From Afipia sp. GAS231 (lineage in GTDB: Bacteria; Pseudomonadota; Alphaproteobacteria; Rhizobiales; Xanthobacteraceae): 64,000 bases of DNA. The DNA lies in assembly GCF_900103365.1 (NCBI RefSeq), contig NZ_LT629703.1, positions 2,976,001 through 3,040,000 on the forward strand, written 5' to 3'. Positions within the stretch are counted from its first letter, which is position 1; every line of letters begins with the position of its first letter. Below are positions 48,177 to 57,658 of this stretch, piece by piece. Made by a program: the position numbers and the translations under genes. Below the pieces are notes generated by a model. The model saw nothing but the letters and a program-made list of their open reading frames with translations, had not been told where the DNA came from and made no database searches.

Positions 48177-48467
48177 TCAGGACAGGCCGCGCACCGTCAG
48201 CACGATGGCGTCCGCACCGGCTTTGCGGTCGACCGAGATATCCTGATATTCCTGCGAACTCTGAAATTCCTGTGCCGCAGCGGCATCGGGAAATTCCATG
48301 ATCACGACCTTGTCGCGCGGCCACTCGCCTTCGAGCACGACCGGGTGCGCATCTGCGACCAGTAGCTTACCCCTAAATTTCTTGAAAACGCCCATGAAGC
48401 GTGACTGGTAGCGATCGTAGAGTTCGCGGCGGGTGAACTTCAGTTGCGCGATGATATAGACCGACAT
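48177..48467 (-). CDS. DUF1330 domain protein
   Basis: A 96-residue protein of the dimeric ferredoxin-like alpha/beta-barrel fold. The family pattern is visible: VYIIAQLKFTRRELYDRYQS, then GKLLVADAHPVVLEGEWPRD and VVIMEFPDAAAAQEFQSS. No signal peptide or metal site is seen. The function of the family is unknown. It lies 21 nt upstream of the Bug-type binding-protein gene on the same strand as counted from its end, so cotranscription is likely. Confidence 0.9.
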   Translation of the reverse strand: MSVYIIAQLKFTRRELYDRYQSRFMGVFKKFRGKLLVADAHPVVLEGEWPRDKVVIMEFPDAAAAQEFQSSQEYQDISVDRKAGADAIVLTVRGLS

Positions 48468-48488
48468 GGCTGCTCCCCGATCGAATGT

Positions 48489-49472
48489 TCACTCCGGCTG
48501 AATGCCGGCCACTCTCGTATATTCGGTCCAGCGCTCGCGTTCGGCCCGCACCTCGGCCTCGCAGGCCGCGAGGTCGGTGATATCATAGGACAGGCCGAAC
48601 TCGTCCATTCGCCGCCGCACTTCTGGCGCGGTCAAAGCTTCGTTGATGAGCCCGTTCAATTGCACCACGATCTCGCGCGGCGTAGCGGAGGGAACGGCCA
48701 TGCCGAGAAATCCGGTGAGCTGAAATCCCGGGAAGGTTTCTGCCACCGCCGGCACGTCGGGCGTTGCGCGAGCGCGGGTCAGGCTGGTAATCGCGAGCGG
48801 ACGTAGCTGGCGGCTTTGCAGATACTGGTTCGATGCCGTCGTATCCATGAACAGGCAATGGATTTCGCCACTGATCAGGTCCGCGATCGCATTGGCGATG
48901 GCGCGATACGGCACGCCCTGCAGCTCGATTCCGGCGAGACGGCCGAGATATTCCGGCGGCGTTCGCGACGAGGCGTTGAAATAGCCAAACACCAGTTTGC
49001 CCGGTGCGGCCTTGGCGGCGGCGACGAAGCTCGGGAGATCGCGCCACGGCGCCTCCGGCCGTACCATCAGATAGCTGCCGCTGGAACGGAACACGCCGAC
49101 CACGGTAAAATCCTTGGCCGGGTCGTAGCTGAGGTTGCGAACCAGGCTGACATTGGCCGCATGCGTCGAGGTGGTGATCAGCAGCACCGTGTAGCCGTCC
49201 GGCTCGGCGGTCTTCACCGCCATGGTGCCGATGATGCCGTTGGCGCCCGGGCGGTTGTCGACCACGACGGCCTGCCTGGTCTTGTCCTCGATCTGCTTGC
49301 CGATCAGCCGTGCGGAGATGTCACCCGAACCACCCGGCCCGAACGGCACGATGATCTTGATCGGCCGCGACGGGTATTGCGCGGCCTGCGCCTGAACCGG
49401 CATCAATGCCGCACCGATCAGCGCCAAAATGGAACGGCGATCAATTGCTGTCTTCGGCATCAGAGGCGTCAC
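48489..49472 (-). CDS. Bug/TctC-type tripartite tricarboxylate receptor
   Basis: A 327-residue periplasmic receptor of the tripartite tricarboxylate transporter family. The frame opens at a GTG at 49472 with GAGGAAG 4 nt upstream; an ATG at 49460 has no such site. The signal peptide carries DRRSILALIGAALMPVQAQA. The family core is YPSRPIKIIVPFGPGGSGD, followed by VVDNRPGANGIIGT. No TctA or TctB membrane partners are nearby, as is frequent for these very numerous receptors. Ligand unknown. Confidence 0.92.
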   Translation of the reverse strand: MTPLMPKTAIDRRSILALIGAALMPVQAQAAQYPSRPIKIIVPFGPGGSGDISARLIGKQIEDKTRQAVVVDNRPGANGIIGTMAVKTAEPDGYTVLLITTSTHAANVSLVRNLSYDPAKDFTVVGVFRSSGSYLMVRPEAPWRDLPSFVAAAKAAPGKLVFGYFNASSRTPPEYLGRLAGIELQGVPYRAIANAIADLISGEIHCLFMDTTASNQYLQSRQLRPLAITSLTRARATPDVPAVAETFPGFQLTGFLGMAVPSATPREIVVQLNGLINEALTAPEVRRRMDEFGLSYDITDLAACEAEVRAERERWTEYTRVAGIQPE

Positions 49473-49583
49473 CGGGCTTCCTCGTTGTTCTTATTCTCTC
49501 CGAGCCCTAGCCTTAAATCGCGACACGAGCGAGCGGATTGGCGCATGCCTGCCCCTCGCTCCGGGTGTCGGCCTGACGACGCG

Positions 49584-50219
49584 TCATCCCGTGATATGCA
49601 TCCAACCGAGGACGGCGCCCCAGATGGCCGCGGTCGTCACCAGCATCAGGACAAGCGTGGCCAGCAGCGAGACGCAAAGCAGCAGCCCATCCTCTTCGAG
49701 ATAGGCCAACGCGATCAGCGCGACCAACAGCGCCGGCACGATCTGGATCAGCGGCAACGGTGCGAGAAACAATCCGCTCAGCGCGAGGATGGCCAGGCCG
49801 GCGGCACGTCTGGATAGTCCCGGCGAAATCGGCCAGCGCGGATGCACGATCTTTTCCAGCATGGCAAGCAGCGGAAGCGCACGCTTGACGATGCCGGCGA
49901 GGGCGGAGGAGCGGAGCGGATAAACGGCGATACGCTTCGGAAAGCTCGGCCCGCTTCGCCCCAAAATCATCTCGAAGGCCGGGATCGCCAGCAGCGGCCC
50001 GATCAAAAGCGAAATGCCGGGCACCATCGCCACCAGCGACATGACCAGCATGACGATTCCGAAGGAGCGGCGATCGAGCCGGCCAAGCAGCCATTCAATG
50101 GTGAAATGCTCGCCCGGAAGGTTATTCACCAGATCCGTTAGCGTAGCAGTAACCGGGATAGGCAGGGATTTGGCGTCTACCGGTTTGGAAGGATGTTCGT
50201 GCCGCAACATTGACGCCAT
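49584..50219 (-). CDS. exoD: ExoD family exopolysaccharide synthesis protein
   Basis: A 211-residue membrane protein of the ExoD family, required for exopolysaccharide production and nodule invasion in Sinorhizobium. The family start (LTDLVNNLPGEHFTIEWLLG, then RLDRRSFGIVMLVMSL) is followed by about five hydrophobic segments (AMVPGISLLIGPLLAIPAF, LALSGLFLAPLPLIQIVPAL). The length is usual. It lies 15 nt beyond the helicase stop in the opposite reading sense of order (helicase upstream), so helicase and exoD may share a transcript. Confidence 0.9.
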   Translation of the reverse strand: MASMLRHEHPSKPVDAKSLPIPVTATLTDLVNNLPGEHFTIEWLLGRLDRRSFGIVMLVMSLVAMVPGISLLIGPLLAIPAFEMILGRSGPSFPKRIAVYPLRSSALAGIVKRALPLLAMLEKIVHPRWPISPGLSRRAAGLAILALSGLFLAPLPLIQIVPALLVALIALAYLEEDGLLLCVSLLATLVLMLVTTAAIWGAVLGWMHITG

Positions 50220-50234
50220 TTAGCAGACTACCGC

Positions 50235-52247
50235 TCAGCCGCGAAATTTCTTCTTTGGCTTCTTGGCGGATGCGGGTTTCGCGTCAGCGCCCCGGTCACG
50301 CCTCGAATTTCCGGCGAAGGCCGGTTTGTCCTGGTGCCGCTTCTTCGACTTGAAGTCAGGCTTCCTGTCGAATGCAGGTGGATTTTCGCCACGGGGTTTT
50401 TCGTCATGCGGCTTGCCGTACTTCCTGGACGGCCGCTCGTCGCGCGCGAAATCCTTTGTAGCCGGAGCGCGCTCGGCCGCTCGCGTGTCGTATCGAGGAG
50501 CTTCATGACGCGGCGCCTCATGACGAGGCGCTTCCCGACGCGGTGCAAACGACCGCTTTTCCGGAGCCGCCTCGGCGCGCGGCGCGTCCGTCATCGCCTC
50601 GATCCGGATGGTGTCTTCCTTGTCGGGGCGCTTGATCATGGTGGCGAAGGATTCCGCAGCCCGCTGCGAAATTTCGAACTCGGTCGTGGTGTCCAGGATC
50701 CGGATCGCGCCGATATCGCCCTTGGTGATGCCACCGCGACGGCAGATCATCGGCAGCAGCCAGCGCGCTTCCGCGTTCTTGCGGCGGCCGATGGCGGCGC
50801 GGAACCAGACGCTGCCTTCGGGCATGCCATCGCGCAGCGACTTCTTCGGCTTTCGCGGTCCGGCGTCACGATCAAAATTGCGCGGTCCGGACTCGCGTCC
50901 GGCCCGCTCCTGCGCGCGCTCGGCGCGAGACCGGACACGGCCGTCGCCGGGGTCGCCTATATCCTCGGGCGACGGCAGCCGTGCGCGGTAGAGCCGCGCC
51001 AGCGCCGCGGCGATGTCTTCTGCCGATCGCTCGGCGAGCAGCGCCTGCGCGATCGCCAGATCTTCCGCCGTCGTTTCCGCCGCGAACAGATCGTCCTTCA
51101 GCATGCGCTCCTGGTCGAGCTTGCGGATTTCGTCCGGCTGCGGCGCGATACCCCAGACCGCATCGATGCCGGCCAGATTGAGCAGCGTCTCCGCGCGCCG
51201 CTTCCGGGCCGGCGGCACCAGCAAGATACTGACGCCCTTGCGGCCGGCACGGCCGGTGCGGCCGGAACGATGCTGCAGCACCTCCGGATCGTTGGGCAGA
51301 TCGGCGTGAATGACGAGATCGAGACTCGGCAGATCGATGCCGCGCGCGGCGACATCGGTCGCGACGCAGACGCGGGCCCGGCCGTCCCGTAGCGCCTGCA
51401 GCGCCATGGTGCGTTCGTTCTGCGTCAATTCGCCCGACAGCGCGACCACCGAGAAGCCGCGCTCCAGCAGCACCGCCTGCAGATGCCGGACGGCATCGCG
51501 GGTGTTGCAGAACACGAGTGCACTGGGAGATTCGTAGAAGCGCAGCAGATTGACGACCGCATGTTCAACATCGCCAGCCGCGATCCGGATCGCGCGGTAT
51601 TCGATATCGGCGTGGCCGCCTTCGTCGCCCTCGACTTCGACGCGGAACGCCTGCTGCTGATATTCTTTCGCCAAGGCGACGATGCCGCGCGGCAGGGTCG
51701 CCGAGAACAACAGCGTGCGGCGGGTTTCCGGCGTGGTCTTGAGGATGAATTCCATGTCCTCACGAAAACCGAGATCGAGCATCTCGTCGGCCTCGTCGAG
51801 CACGATCGCCTTCAACTCCGAAACATCGAGGCGGTTGCGCCGCAGATGATCGCAGAGACGACCGGGCGTGCCGACCACGATGTGGGCGCCCGCGGCGAGT
51901 TCGCGCTGCTCGCGGCGCGGATCCATGCCGCCGACACAGGAGACGACGCGCGCATTGGCATGGCCGTAAAGCCAGGCCAGTTCGCGATGGACCTGAAGCG
52001 CCAGTTCGCGCGTCGGCGCCACGATCAGGGCAAGCGGCGCGCCTGCGTGTTCGAACCGCTCGGCATCGCCGAGCAGATTTTTCGCGAGCGCCAGACCATA
52101 GGCGACGGTCTTGCCGGAGCCGGTTTGGGCGGAAACCAGCAAATCGCGGCCGTCAGCGGTATCGGCCAGCACGGCGGTCTGGACCTGCGTCAGCCGGTCA
52201 AAATTGCGCTCCGCCAAAGCTCGGGCGAGCGGCGGATGAGTGGGCAT
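50235..52247 (-). CDS. DEAD-box RNA helicase with DbpA-type RNA-binding domain
   Basis: A 670-residue ATP-dependent RNA helicase. Visible motifs: I AQTGSGKT, Ia PTRELALQ, II VLDEADEM, III SATLPRG, V ATDVAARGIDLPSLD, and VI HRSGRTGRAG. A linker leads to a DbpA-like RRM fold (IGRRKNAEARWLLPMICRRG, about 495-545) and then to a low-complexity tail rich in Arg, Lys, Asp and Pro with repeated APRHE units. I start at ATG 52247; the open frame to 52511 contains no family sequence. The long tail is typical of cold-shock and ribosome-assembly helicases (CsdA/DeaD). The gene name is not settled. Confidence 0.93.
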   Translation of the reverse strand: MPTHPPLARALAERNFDRLTQVQTAVLADTADGRDLLVSAQTGSGKTVAYGLALAKNLLGDAERFEHAGAPLALIVAPTRELALQVHRELAWLYGHANARVVSCVGGMDPRREQRELAAGAHIVVGTPGRLCDHLRRNRLDVSELKAIVLDEADEMLDLGFREDMEFILKTTPETRRTLLFSATLPRGIVALAKEYQQQAFRVEVEGDEGGHADIEYRAIRIAAGDVEHAVVNLLRFYESPSALVFCNTRDAVRHLQAVLLERGFSVVALSGELTQNERTMALQALRDGRARVCVATDVAARGIDLPSLDLVIHADLPNDPEVLQHRSGRTGRAGRKGVSILLVPPARKRRAETLLNLAGIDAVWGIAPQPDEIRKLDQERMLKDDLFAAETTAEDLAIAQALLAERSAEDIAAALARLYRARLPSPEDIGDPGDGRVRSRAERAQERAGRESGPRNFDRDAGPRKPKKSLRDGMPEGSVWFRAAIGRRKNAEARWLLPMICRRGGITKGDIGAIRILDTTTEFEISQRAAESFATMIKRPDKEDTIRIEAMTDAPRAEAAPEKRSFAPRREAPRHEAPRHEAPRYDTRAAERAPATKDFARDERPSRKYGKPHDEKPRGENPPAFDRKPDFKSKKRHQDKPAFAGNSRRDRGADAKPASAKKPKKKFRG

Positions 52248-52546
52248 TAATGTCACGAGATGTAAAACCTTGGTTGGCGTTGTCCGCCGAAACGGAAAAC
52301 AGGGCTTTGAGCCCGATGGCTCGAAAGCTGCCGCCTGGAACACGCGCAGGCGCACGGCGCGATGAATTGGATGAGATGGGGAGCCTTTAGGCCAAATCCA
52401 ACCGAAACACCATCCATTCTTTGCAGAGCAGCCCACCGTGGAAGCCGGTACATGGCTGGGAATCGCCGAATGATCGACTAAACTGCGATTTGGCGGCATT
52501 TCGGCCGTCATTTACCTTAACCATGCCGCCAGAGGGTCCGCACCCC

Positions 52547-53263
52547 GTGACGTCGTTCAAGACCATTCGTGCCCGCGCCGAGAAGCGCAAAGGCGGGCCC
52601 AAGGCGCTGGCCAAGTTGCTGCCCGCCAAGCCAGACCCGAAGGCGCTGGCCAAACTCGGCGACGACCGCATTCTGGCGGAGATGAGCCGGCGGGTGTTCT
52701 CGGCGGGATTTGCCTGGAGCGTGATCGAGAACAAATGGCCCGGCTTCGAGACGGCGTTTGTCGGCTTCAAGCCCGGCCCGCTGACGCTGCAGCCGGACGA
52801 TTTCTGGGACGACCTGATGAAGGACACCCGCATCGTGCGCAACGGCGCCAAGATCATGTCGGTGCGCGCCAATGCGGCGTTCGTTAGCGACATCGCCAGG
52901 GAGCATGGCAGCTTCGGCAAGTTTCTGGCGAAATGGCCGTCCTCCGACGAAACCGGCCTGCTCGAGCTTCTTGCCAAGCGCGGCAGCCGGCTTGGTGGCA
53001 ACACCGGGCAGATGATGCTGCGCTTTCTCGGCTGGGACGGTTTTGTGACATCGAGGGACGTCGTCAAGTGTCTGCGCGATGCCGGCCTTGATATCGCGGA
53101 AACCGTCACCTCGAAGCGCGATCTCGCCAAGGTGCAGGCGCAGTTCAACGCCTGGGCCGAAGAGACGGGGCTACCTTACGTACAGATTTCACGGATTTGC
53201 GCGATGTCGATCGGCGAGAATTATGCGGCGGAGAAGCTCGCCAGCATGATCGGCGACGATTGA
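52547..53263 (+). CDS. tag: DNA-3-methyladenine glycosylase I
   Basis: A 238-residue base-excision-repair enzyme that removes 3-methyladenine from DNA. I start at GTG 52547, with AGAGGG 10 nt upstream; ATG 52523 is an alternative that adds eight residues. Family features: VFSAGFAWSVIENKWPGFET, then FDxxxxx-type helices with DDLMKDTRIVRNGAKIMS, which contains the catalytic-pocket helix-hairpin-helix region, and SISRICAMSIGEN-like C-terminal sequence (QISRICAMSIGENY). The extra Lys/Arg-rich N-terminus (RARAEKRKGGPKALAKLL) is common in alphaproteobacterial members. It is divergent from the helicase gene. Confidence 0.88.
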   Translation: MTSFKTIRARAEKRKGGPKALAKLLPAKPDPKALAKLGDDRILAEMSRRVFSAGFAWSVIENKWPGFETAFVGFKPGPLTLQPDDFWDDLMKDTRIVRNGAKIMSVRANAAFVSDIAREHGSFGKFLAKWPSSDETGLLELLAKRGSRLGGNTGQMMLRFLGWDGFVTSRDVVKCLRDAGLDIAETVTSKRDLAKVQAQFNAWAEETGLPYVQISRICAMSIGENYAAEKLASMIGDD

Positions 53264-53282
53264 GCGATTCATGAAATGCGAA

Positions 53283-53310
53283 GGACGGAATAGCCTTCGC
53301 CATTCCGCCC
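53283..53310. terminator. Possible bidirectional hairpin terminator
   Basis: GGACGGAATAGC and GCCATTCCGCCC pair with one or two mismatches around a short loop in the 74-bp gap between convergent genes (glycosylase and SPFH protein). There is no clear T-run on either side, so this is a weak call. Confidence 0.35.
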
Positions 53311-53337
53311 TCCGCTTTCGTCTCGATCAATCCGTGT

Positions 53338-55347
53338 TCACGCGCCATTCGTCTTGCGCGCAGCCTTCGGCGCTTCATCCTTCAGCCGCTCCAATGCGGC
53401 CGGCATCATCTGGCCGAACATCGAGCTCAGCATCGCGGTCGGGATCAGACCGGCGCTGCCGCCCTCCTGACCCTGCGTACCTGACATCAGGAACTGCGGC
53501 ACCAGCGGCTGGTTGATCCGTGTCAGGGCGTCAGCGAACTTGGTAAAATTCTGCTCTGCCAACCGGAATTCCGGGCCGCCATAGGCGTCGACGGACAATT
53601 TTGTGGCCTGGGCGTTGGCGGCGCCGACCGCCAGAACCCGGTCCGCCTCGCCCTGGCCCTCAAGCCGCGACTGCTCGCCCACTGCGGCCGCCGTGACCTT
53701 CCGGGTCTCGGCATCCTTCAGGGCACGGGCGAGTGCCGCGGCGCCGTCGTTCTCGTTGACCTTGACCTGAATCAGCGACTGCGTCAGCGCCGATTGCGCC
53801 GCCGCCGTCGCCTTGGCTTCGTTGAGCGTGCGCTCCTGAACCGCGGCCTTCTCCTGCTCGCGATAGGTCTCGATCTGCTCGCGCGCGATTTGACGCGAGC
53901 GAAGCTGGATCAGGATGTTCTCGATCGTGTGGTCGTTCGCGGCAGCCCTCGGCGTGCCGATCAGCACCTCCTGAAGATCGAGCGAGTAGCCTTCGAACTT
54001 CGCTTTCATCTCGGCCGCGGATTCTTCCTGGATCGCGGCGCGGTTCTGCAGCAGTTCGATCAGCGTCATCTTCTGCGCGATGTTCTTGAAGAAGGCGCTG
54101 ACCATCGGATCCAGCGTCTGCTCGACGAGTTTCTTCACGTCGCCGAAGCGCTGGATGATCATCGGCGCCTTCTTGTAGTCGATATGCATCACGACCGAGA
54201 GCGGCAGCGTCGGCTCGAACGCGTCCTTGGTGATCAGCGAAATCTCCGAAAGGTTTTCGTCGAGCTTCATGGCGCCGACTTCGCCGCGCATCCATTTGAG
54301 GATGAAGTTGACGGTCGGGATGATCTCGATTTTTCCGGCATAGGTGTTGAAGGCGTATTTGCCCGGCAGCAGCGGATCTCTCCAGACGCCGCGGCTGCCG
54401 TTCGCCACCAGTTCGCCGTGGCGATACAATTCACCAGACACGTCTTCGGTGTGCGGGCCGGTGTAGAAGATGACAACGCCGACATTGCCGACCGGAATCA
54501 CCGTCTTCGCTACCGCCTCGACGGTGGCAAACAGGCGGTTGATATACCAGGTACCTTCGACGATGACCTGTAGCTGGCGTCCGCGATAGCCGCCGCCGCG
54601 CAGGAATTTTTCGGGTTCCTGAAAATTGTTGTGAAAGGTTTCGTCGTCGCGCAAATCGGTTCCGACTTCCGGAGCGATGATCTCGCCGGGAGGCAGCGAC
54701 GGGCCGTCGTGCACGGTCACGATTCCAACCAGGTCATGGTCGGCAGCAAGGATGACCGGCGCAAAGCCCCAGCGATCGGTGATCGTCAATTGCATGTTGT
54801 CGAGGATGTTGCGTTCCTGTGGGCTGAGGGCATGGCCGTACACGCGATCATCGGTGATGATGGCGAATTGCGTCGTGTTGATCGCATAGGTGCCTTCGCG
54901 CAGCACTTTCCGCTGCGGGCCCTTCTGGCCGCCACCGAGCAGGAATCGCCGCGCGTCCTGAAAATCGGATTTGTCCTCGGTGTCGTTGGCACCGAGCACC
55001 TGCGAGGCGCCGAGCGGCGTACCGTCGCGCGCAAATATATAGGCGATCTTGCCCTGACCGACCGTGACCAGATCCGATTTGTGAATCCGGTACATGAACG
55101 GGAAAAACAGATGCAGGCCGCCGCGCAGCACTTCGGGCTCGTAACCCGCCTCGCCGTTCAACGCGATGAAACCGTCCTTCACCGAACCTTTCGGGGTCCA
55201 GAGTTTCTCGACGATTCCGACCTGGTTGTTGGGGATGTAGCGAAAGATATTGGACACGCGCAGCAGGATCACGAAGGCGACCGCTGCAGCTAACCAGATG
55301 CCCGGCTCGACATAGTTAAAGCCGTTAAGATTGTTGAGGATTTCCAT
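53338..55347 (-). CDS. SPFH/band 7 (flotillin-like) membrane protein
   Basis: A 669-residue membrane-anchored scaffold protein. It has an N-terminal membrane segment (WLAAAVAFVILLRVSNIF, about 18-35) and an SPFH domain (about 45-330) beginning near YIPNNQVGIVEKLWTPKGSV. A helical coiled-coil region (about 420-580) is rich in Glu and Ala, with REQIETYREQEKAAVQERTL and QSRLEGQGEADRVLAV. The tail is hydrophobic and Gly/Met-rich (PTAMLSSMFGQMMPAALERL). Flotillin-like proteins organise membrane microdomains. It is larger than a classical flotillin and has no NfeD gene beside it. The gene seems to be transcribed alone. Confidence 0.88.
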   Translation of the reverse strand: MEILNNLNGFNYVEPGIWLAAAVAFVILLRVSNIFRYIPNNQVGIVEKLWTPKGSVKDGFIALNGEAGYEPEVLRGGLHLFFPFMYRIHKSDLVTVGQGKIAYIFARDGTPLGASQVLGANDTEDKSDFQDARRFLLGGGQKGPQRKVLREGTYAINTTQFAIITDDRVYGHALSPQERNILDNMQLTITDRWGFAPVILAADHDLVGIVTVHDGPSLPPGEIIAPEVGTDLRDDETFHNNFQEPEKFLRGGGYRGRQLQVIVEGTWYINRLFATVEAVAKTVIPVGNVGVVIFYTGPHTEDVSGELYRHGELVANGSRGVWRDPLLPGKYAFNTYAGKIEIIPTVNFILKWMRGEVGAMKLDENLSEISLITKDAFEPTLPLSVVMHIDYKKAPMIIQRFGDVKKLVEQTLDPMVSAFFKNIAQKMTLIELLQNRAAIQEESAAEMKAKFEGYSLDLQEVLIGTPRAAANDHTIENILIQLRSRQIAREQIETYREQEKAAVQERTLNEAKATAAAQSALTQSLIQVKVNENDGAAALARALKDAETRKVTAAAVGEQSRLEGQGEADRVLAVGAANAQATKLSVDAYGGPEFRLAEQNFTKFADALTRINQPLVPQFLMSGTQGQEGGSAGLIPTAMLSSMFGQMMPAALERLKDEAPKAARKTNGA

Positions 55348-55592
55348 GTTCGATCTCCCGAATAAGTCCGGCTGATCGTCCCGCAGTCACAACTCCACAG
55401 CCCGGAATTGTGAGCGGAGAGTGGTGATATTCCGGCGGGATAACCAGACGGTGGGCTCCGAAAGATTTGTTTGGCCGACCTATTGAAATCGCAGGAAGAC
55501 GTCACCAACGCGCGGCGCCGTCACATGACAGAAAAATGTCGATGCCAGGACGCCGTCATGCCGGCGCAGATGACTGACGCATCACCGGATGA

Positions 55593-56534
55593 TCAGAGGC
55601 CCGCGCCCTTGCCGATCGCGCCGGAAAACGAGCGATCCAGGATGTCGGCGGCATTGAGCTTCTGCTTGATCAGGCCGTTCCTGAAATAGAGGTCGATGGT
55701 CTGCTGCTCGTCAGCAACAGCGCTGTCATCGATCGGTGCGATCCGGATTTTGGCGCGGCTCAACCAGTTGAGCGGCACCGCGGTCGGGATGCCCATCAGC
55801 CTGCCCCAGGTCTCAGCATAGCTGCCTACATTGGTCAGCGACCACGCCCGCGCCGCGGTCAGTCGGCGCAGGAAATCCTCGAGCTCCGGCCGCTTGTCGC
55901 GGATCGCATTGGGTGTCGCGACCTGAAAGCCGATCCCTGGCGTAATCCCGTCCGCCGTGATGATACGCCGCGACTGGAACAGCACCTCTTCCTGGCTGAC
56001 ATAGGGCTCCCATGTCGACCATGCGTCGACCGAGCCCTGCGTGTAGGCGACCTTGGCATCCGAAGGCGCGAGGAACACGATGTTCACATCTGCCGCCGAC
56101 CAGCCCTTCGATTCGAGCGCCGCCAGAATGAGCTGATGCCCGATCGAACCACGGCCGGTCGCGATCTTCTTTCCCTTCAAATCCTCGAAGCTGCCGATCT
56201 TCGATTCTTTCGGCACCATGATCGCGAGGCCTGCCCGCGTCTGCCTGACCGTGCCGATCGCCTTCACCGGCACGTTGGCCGCCGCCGCGAAGGTAAAGGG
56301 AGCATCGCCGACCAGACCGGTGTCGATCGCACCGGCGCCGAGCGCCTCCAACAAGGGCGCCGCGGCCGGAAATTCCTTCCACTCGATCTTGTAGGGCACG
56401 TCCTTGAGCACGCCGGCCGCCTCCATCACAGCCTGAGAGTTACCCTTCTGGTCGCCGACGCGAAGTGAATTCTGCGCGCCGACCGAGACGATCGCACCCA
56501 GCAGGAGGCCTGCCGTCAATATGAAGCGCATCAT
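55593..56534 (-). CDS. Sulfonate/taurine-type ABC substrate-binding protein (SsuA-like)
   Basis: A 313-residue periplasmic receptor of the SsuA/TauA/NMT1 family with a signal peptide (MMRFILTAGLLLGAIVSVGA). Landmarks are LRVGDQKGNSQAVMEAAGVL, KIEWKEFPAAAPLLEALGAG and GKKIATGRGSIGHQLILAAL. It is the last of six genes in the leftward operon and overlaps the monooxygenase gene by 4 nt. A second, different binding protein opens the same operon, so the transporter probably accepts two ligand classes. The 3' end is followed by the 245-bp gap before the SPFH gene start. Confidence 0.92.
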   Translation of the reverse strand: MMRFILTAGLLLGAIVSVGAQNSLRVGDQKGNSQAVMEAAGVLKDVPYKIEWKEFPAAAPLLEALGAGAIDTGLVGDAPFTFAAAANVPVKAIGTVRQTRAGLAIMVPKESKIGSFEDLKGKKIATGRGSIGHQLILAALESKGWSAADVNIVFLAPSDAKVAYTQGSVDAWSTWEPYVSQEEVLFQSRRIITADGITPGIGFQVATPNAIRDKRPELEDFLRRLTAARAWSLTNVGSYAETWGRLMGIPTAVPLNWLSRAKIRIAPIDDSAVADEQQTIDLYFRNGLIKQKLNAADILDRSFSGAIGKGAGL

Positions 56535-57631
56535 TCCGCGGCAACTCCCCTAGCCGCGCCGCGCGACGCAATCAGTTTGCGCGTCAGCGGGATCAGCTCC
56601 CGGCCATAGTCGATGGCGTCGATCAGCGGATCGAAGCCGCGGATCAGGAAATGGCTGATGCCGAGATCGTAGTAATCGCCGAACACCTCGGCGACCTGCT
56701 CGGGTGTACCGACCAAGGCGGTGGTGTTGCTGTTGGCGCCGGTGAGCTTTGCGATTTCGGTCCACAGCCGCTTGTCGATCCGCGTGCCCTGATCGGCCAG
56801 CGCCAGCAATCGCCGGGCGCCCGCGGTCGCATGCCCATCCGCCGGCTTGCGATAGCCGGTCTTGTCCTGCAACGCGGTGGCGCGCTCGAGAATGGCTTCC
56901 GCCTTGGCCCAGGCCTTCTCCTCGGTGTCGGCGAGGATCGGCCGCACCGAAAGGCTGAATCGCGGTGCCGGCCTTCCGAGTTTGGCGGCGGCATTTCGCA
57001 CCCGTGAGGTGACATCGCGCACCTGCGCATAGGATTCGCCCCACAGCGCAAACGTATCGGCATGTTTGCCGGCGACCTCGATCGCGGCATCGGAGCCGCC
57101 GCCAACGAAGATCGGAATGCCAGCGCTGTGGTAGGGCTTCAGTTGCGAGAATCCGTTCTCGACCTGGTAATACTTGCCACGATAGCTGAACGGCTTGTCT
57201 GAGCTCCATTCGGCTCTGATAACATCGAGGAATTCCGAGGTGCGGGCATAGCGCTCGTCCTTGTCGTCGAGGACATTGCCGTCCTGTTTCAACTCGGTCG
57301 CGTTGCCGCCGGTGATGACGTGCAAGGCAACCCGGCCGCCCGAGAACTGGTCGATGGTGGCGAGCTGCCGCGCCAGCAGCGTCGGTGCGGTGAAGCCGGG
57401 CCGTTGCGCGATCAAGACATTGAGCCGGTCGGTGACGCCAAGCACGTGCTGTCCGACCTGCAGCCCATCCGGCGTCGTGGAATGAAACGCCAGCAGCACC
57501 CGATCGAAGCCCGCATTCTCATGGGCTTTCGCCACCGTCTCGACATGGTGGCGATCCAGCACCGGGCCGGAGCGCACGATGGTCTCCGACGAATTGTTGT
57601 TGCTGATATATCCGATGAATTCCACTGACAT
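56531..57631 (-). CDS. ssuD: FMNH2-dependent alkanesulfonate monooxygenase (SsuD-like, LLM class)
   Basis: A 366-residue luciferase-like monooxygenase. SsuD uses FMNH2 and O2 to release sulfite from alkanesulfonates. The start MSVEFIGYISNNNSSETI is typical of SsuD-like members, and the barrel regions HVITGGNATELKQDG, YHSAGIPIFVGGGSDAAIEV and FALWGESYAQVRD are present. The flavin reductase SsuE is not in the window; a general reductase may serve. It lies 27 nt after the SfnB-like gene and overlaps the binding-protein gene that follows. Related LLM enzymes act on other sulfur compounds, so the exact substrate is unsettled. Confidence 0.88.
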   Translation of the reverse strand: MSVEFIGYISNNNSSETIVRSGPVLDRHHVETVAKAHENAGFDRVLLAFHSTTPDGLQVGQHVLGVTDRLNVLIAQRPGFTAPTLLARQLATIDQFSGGRVALHVITGGNATELKQDGNVLDDKDERYARTSEFLDVIRAEWSSDKPFSYRGKYYQVENGFSQLKPYHSAGIPIFVGGGSDAAIEVAGKHADTFALWGESYAQVRDVTSRVRNAAAKLGRPAPRFSLSVRPILADTEEKAWAKAEAILERATALQDKTGYRKPADGHATAGARRLLALADQGTRIDKRLWTEIAKLTGANSNTTALVGTPEQVAEVFGDYYDLGISHFLIRGFDPLIDAIDYGRELIPLTRKLIASRGAARGVAAE

Positions 57632-57658
57632 GATATGGCTCCGGTTTCGATTGAAGGT

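Noticed and set aside
52248..52511. N-terminal extension of the DEAD-box helicase
   Set aside because: The extra 88 residues have no helicase features and the core begins directly after ATG 52247, as in relatives.
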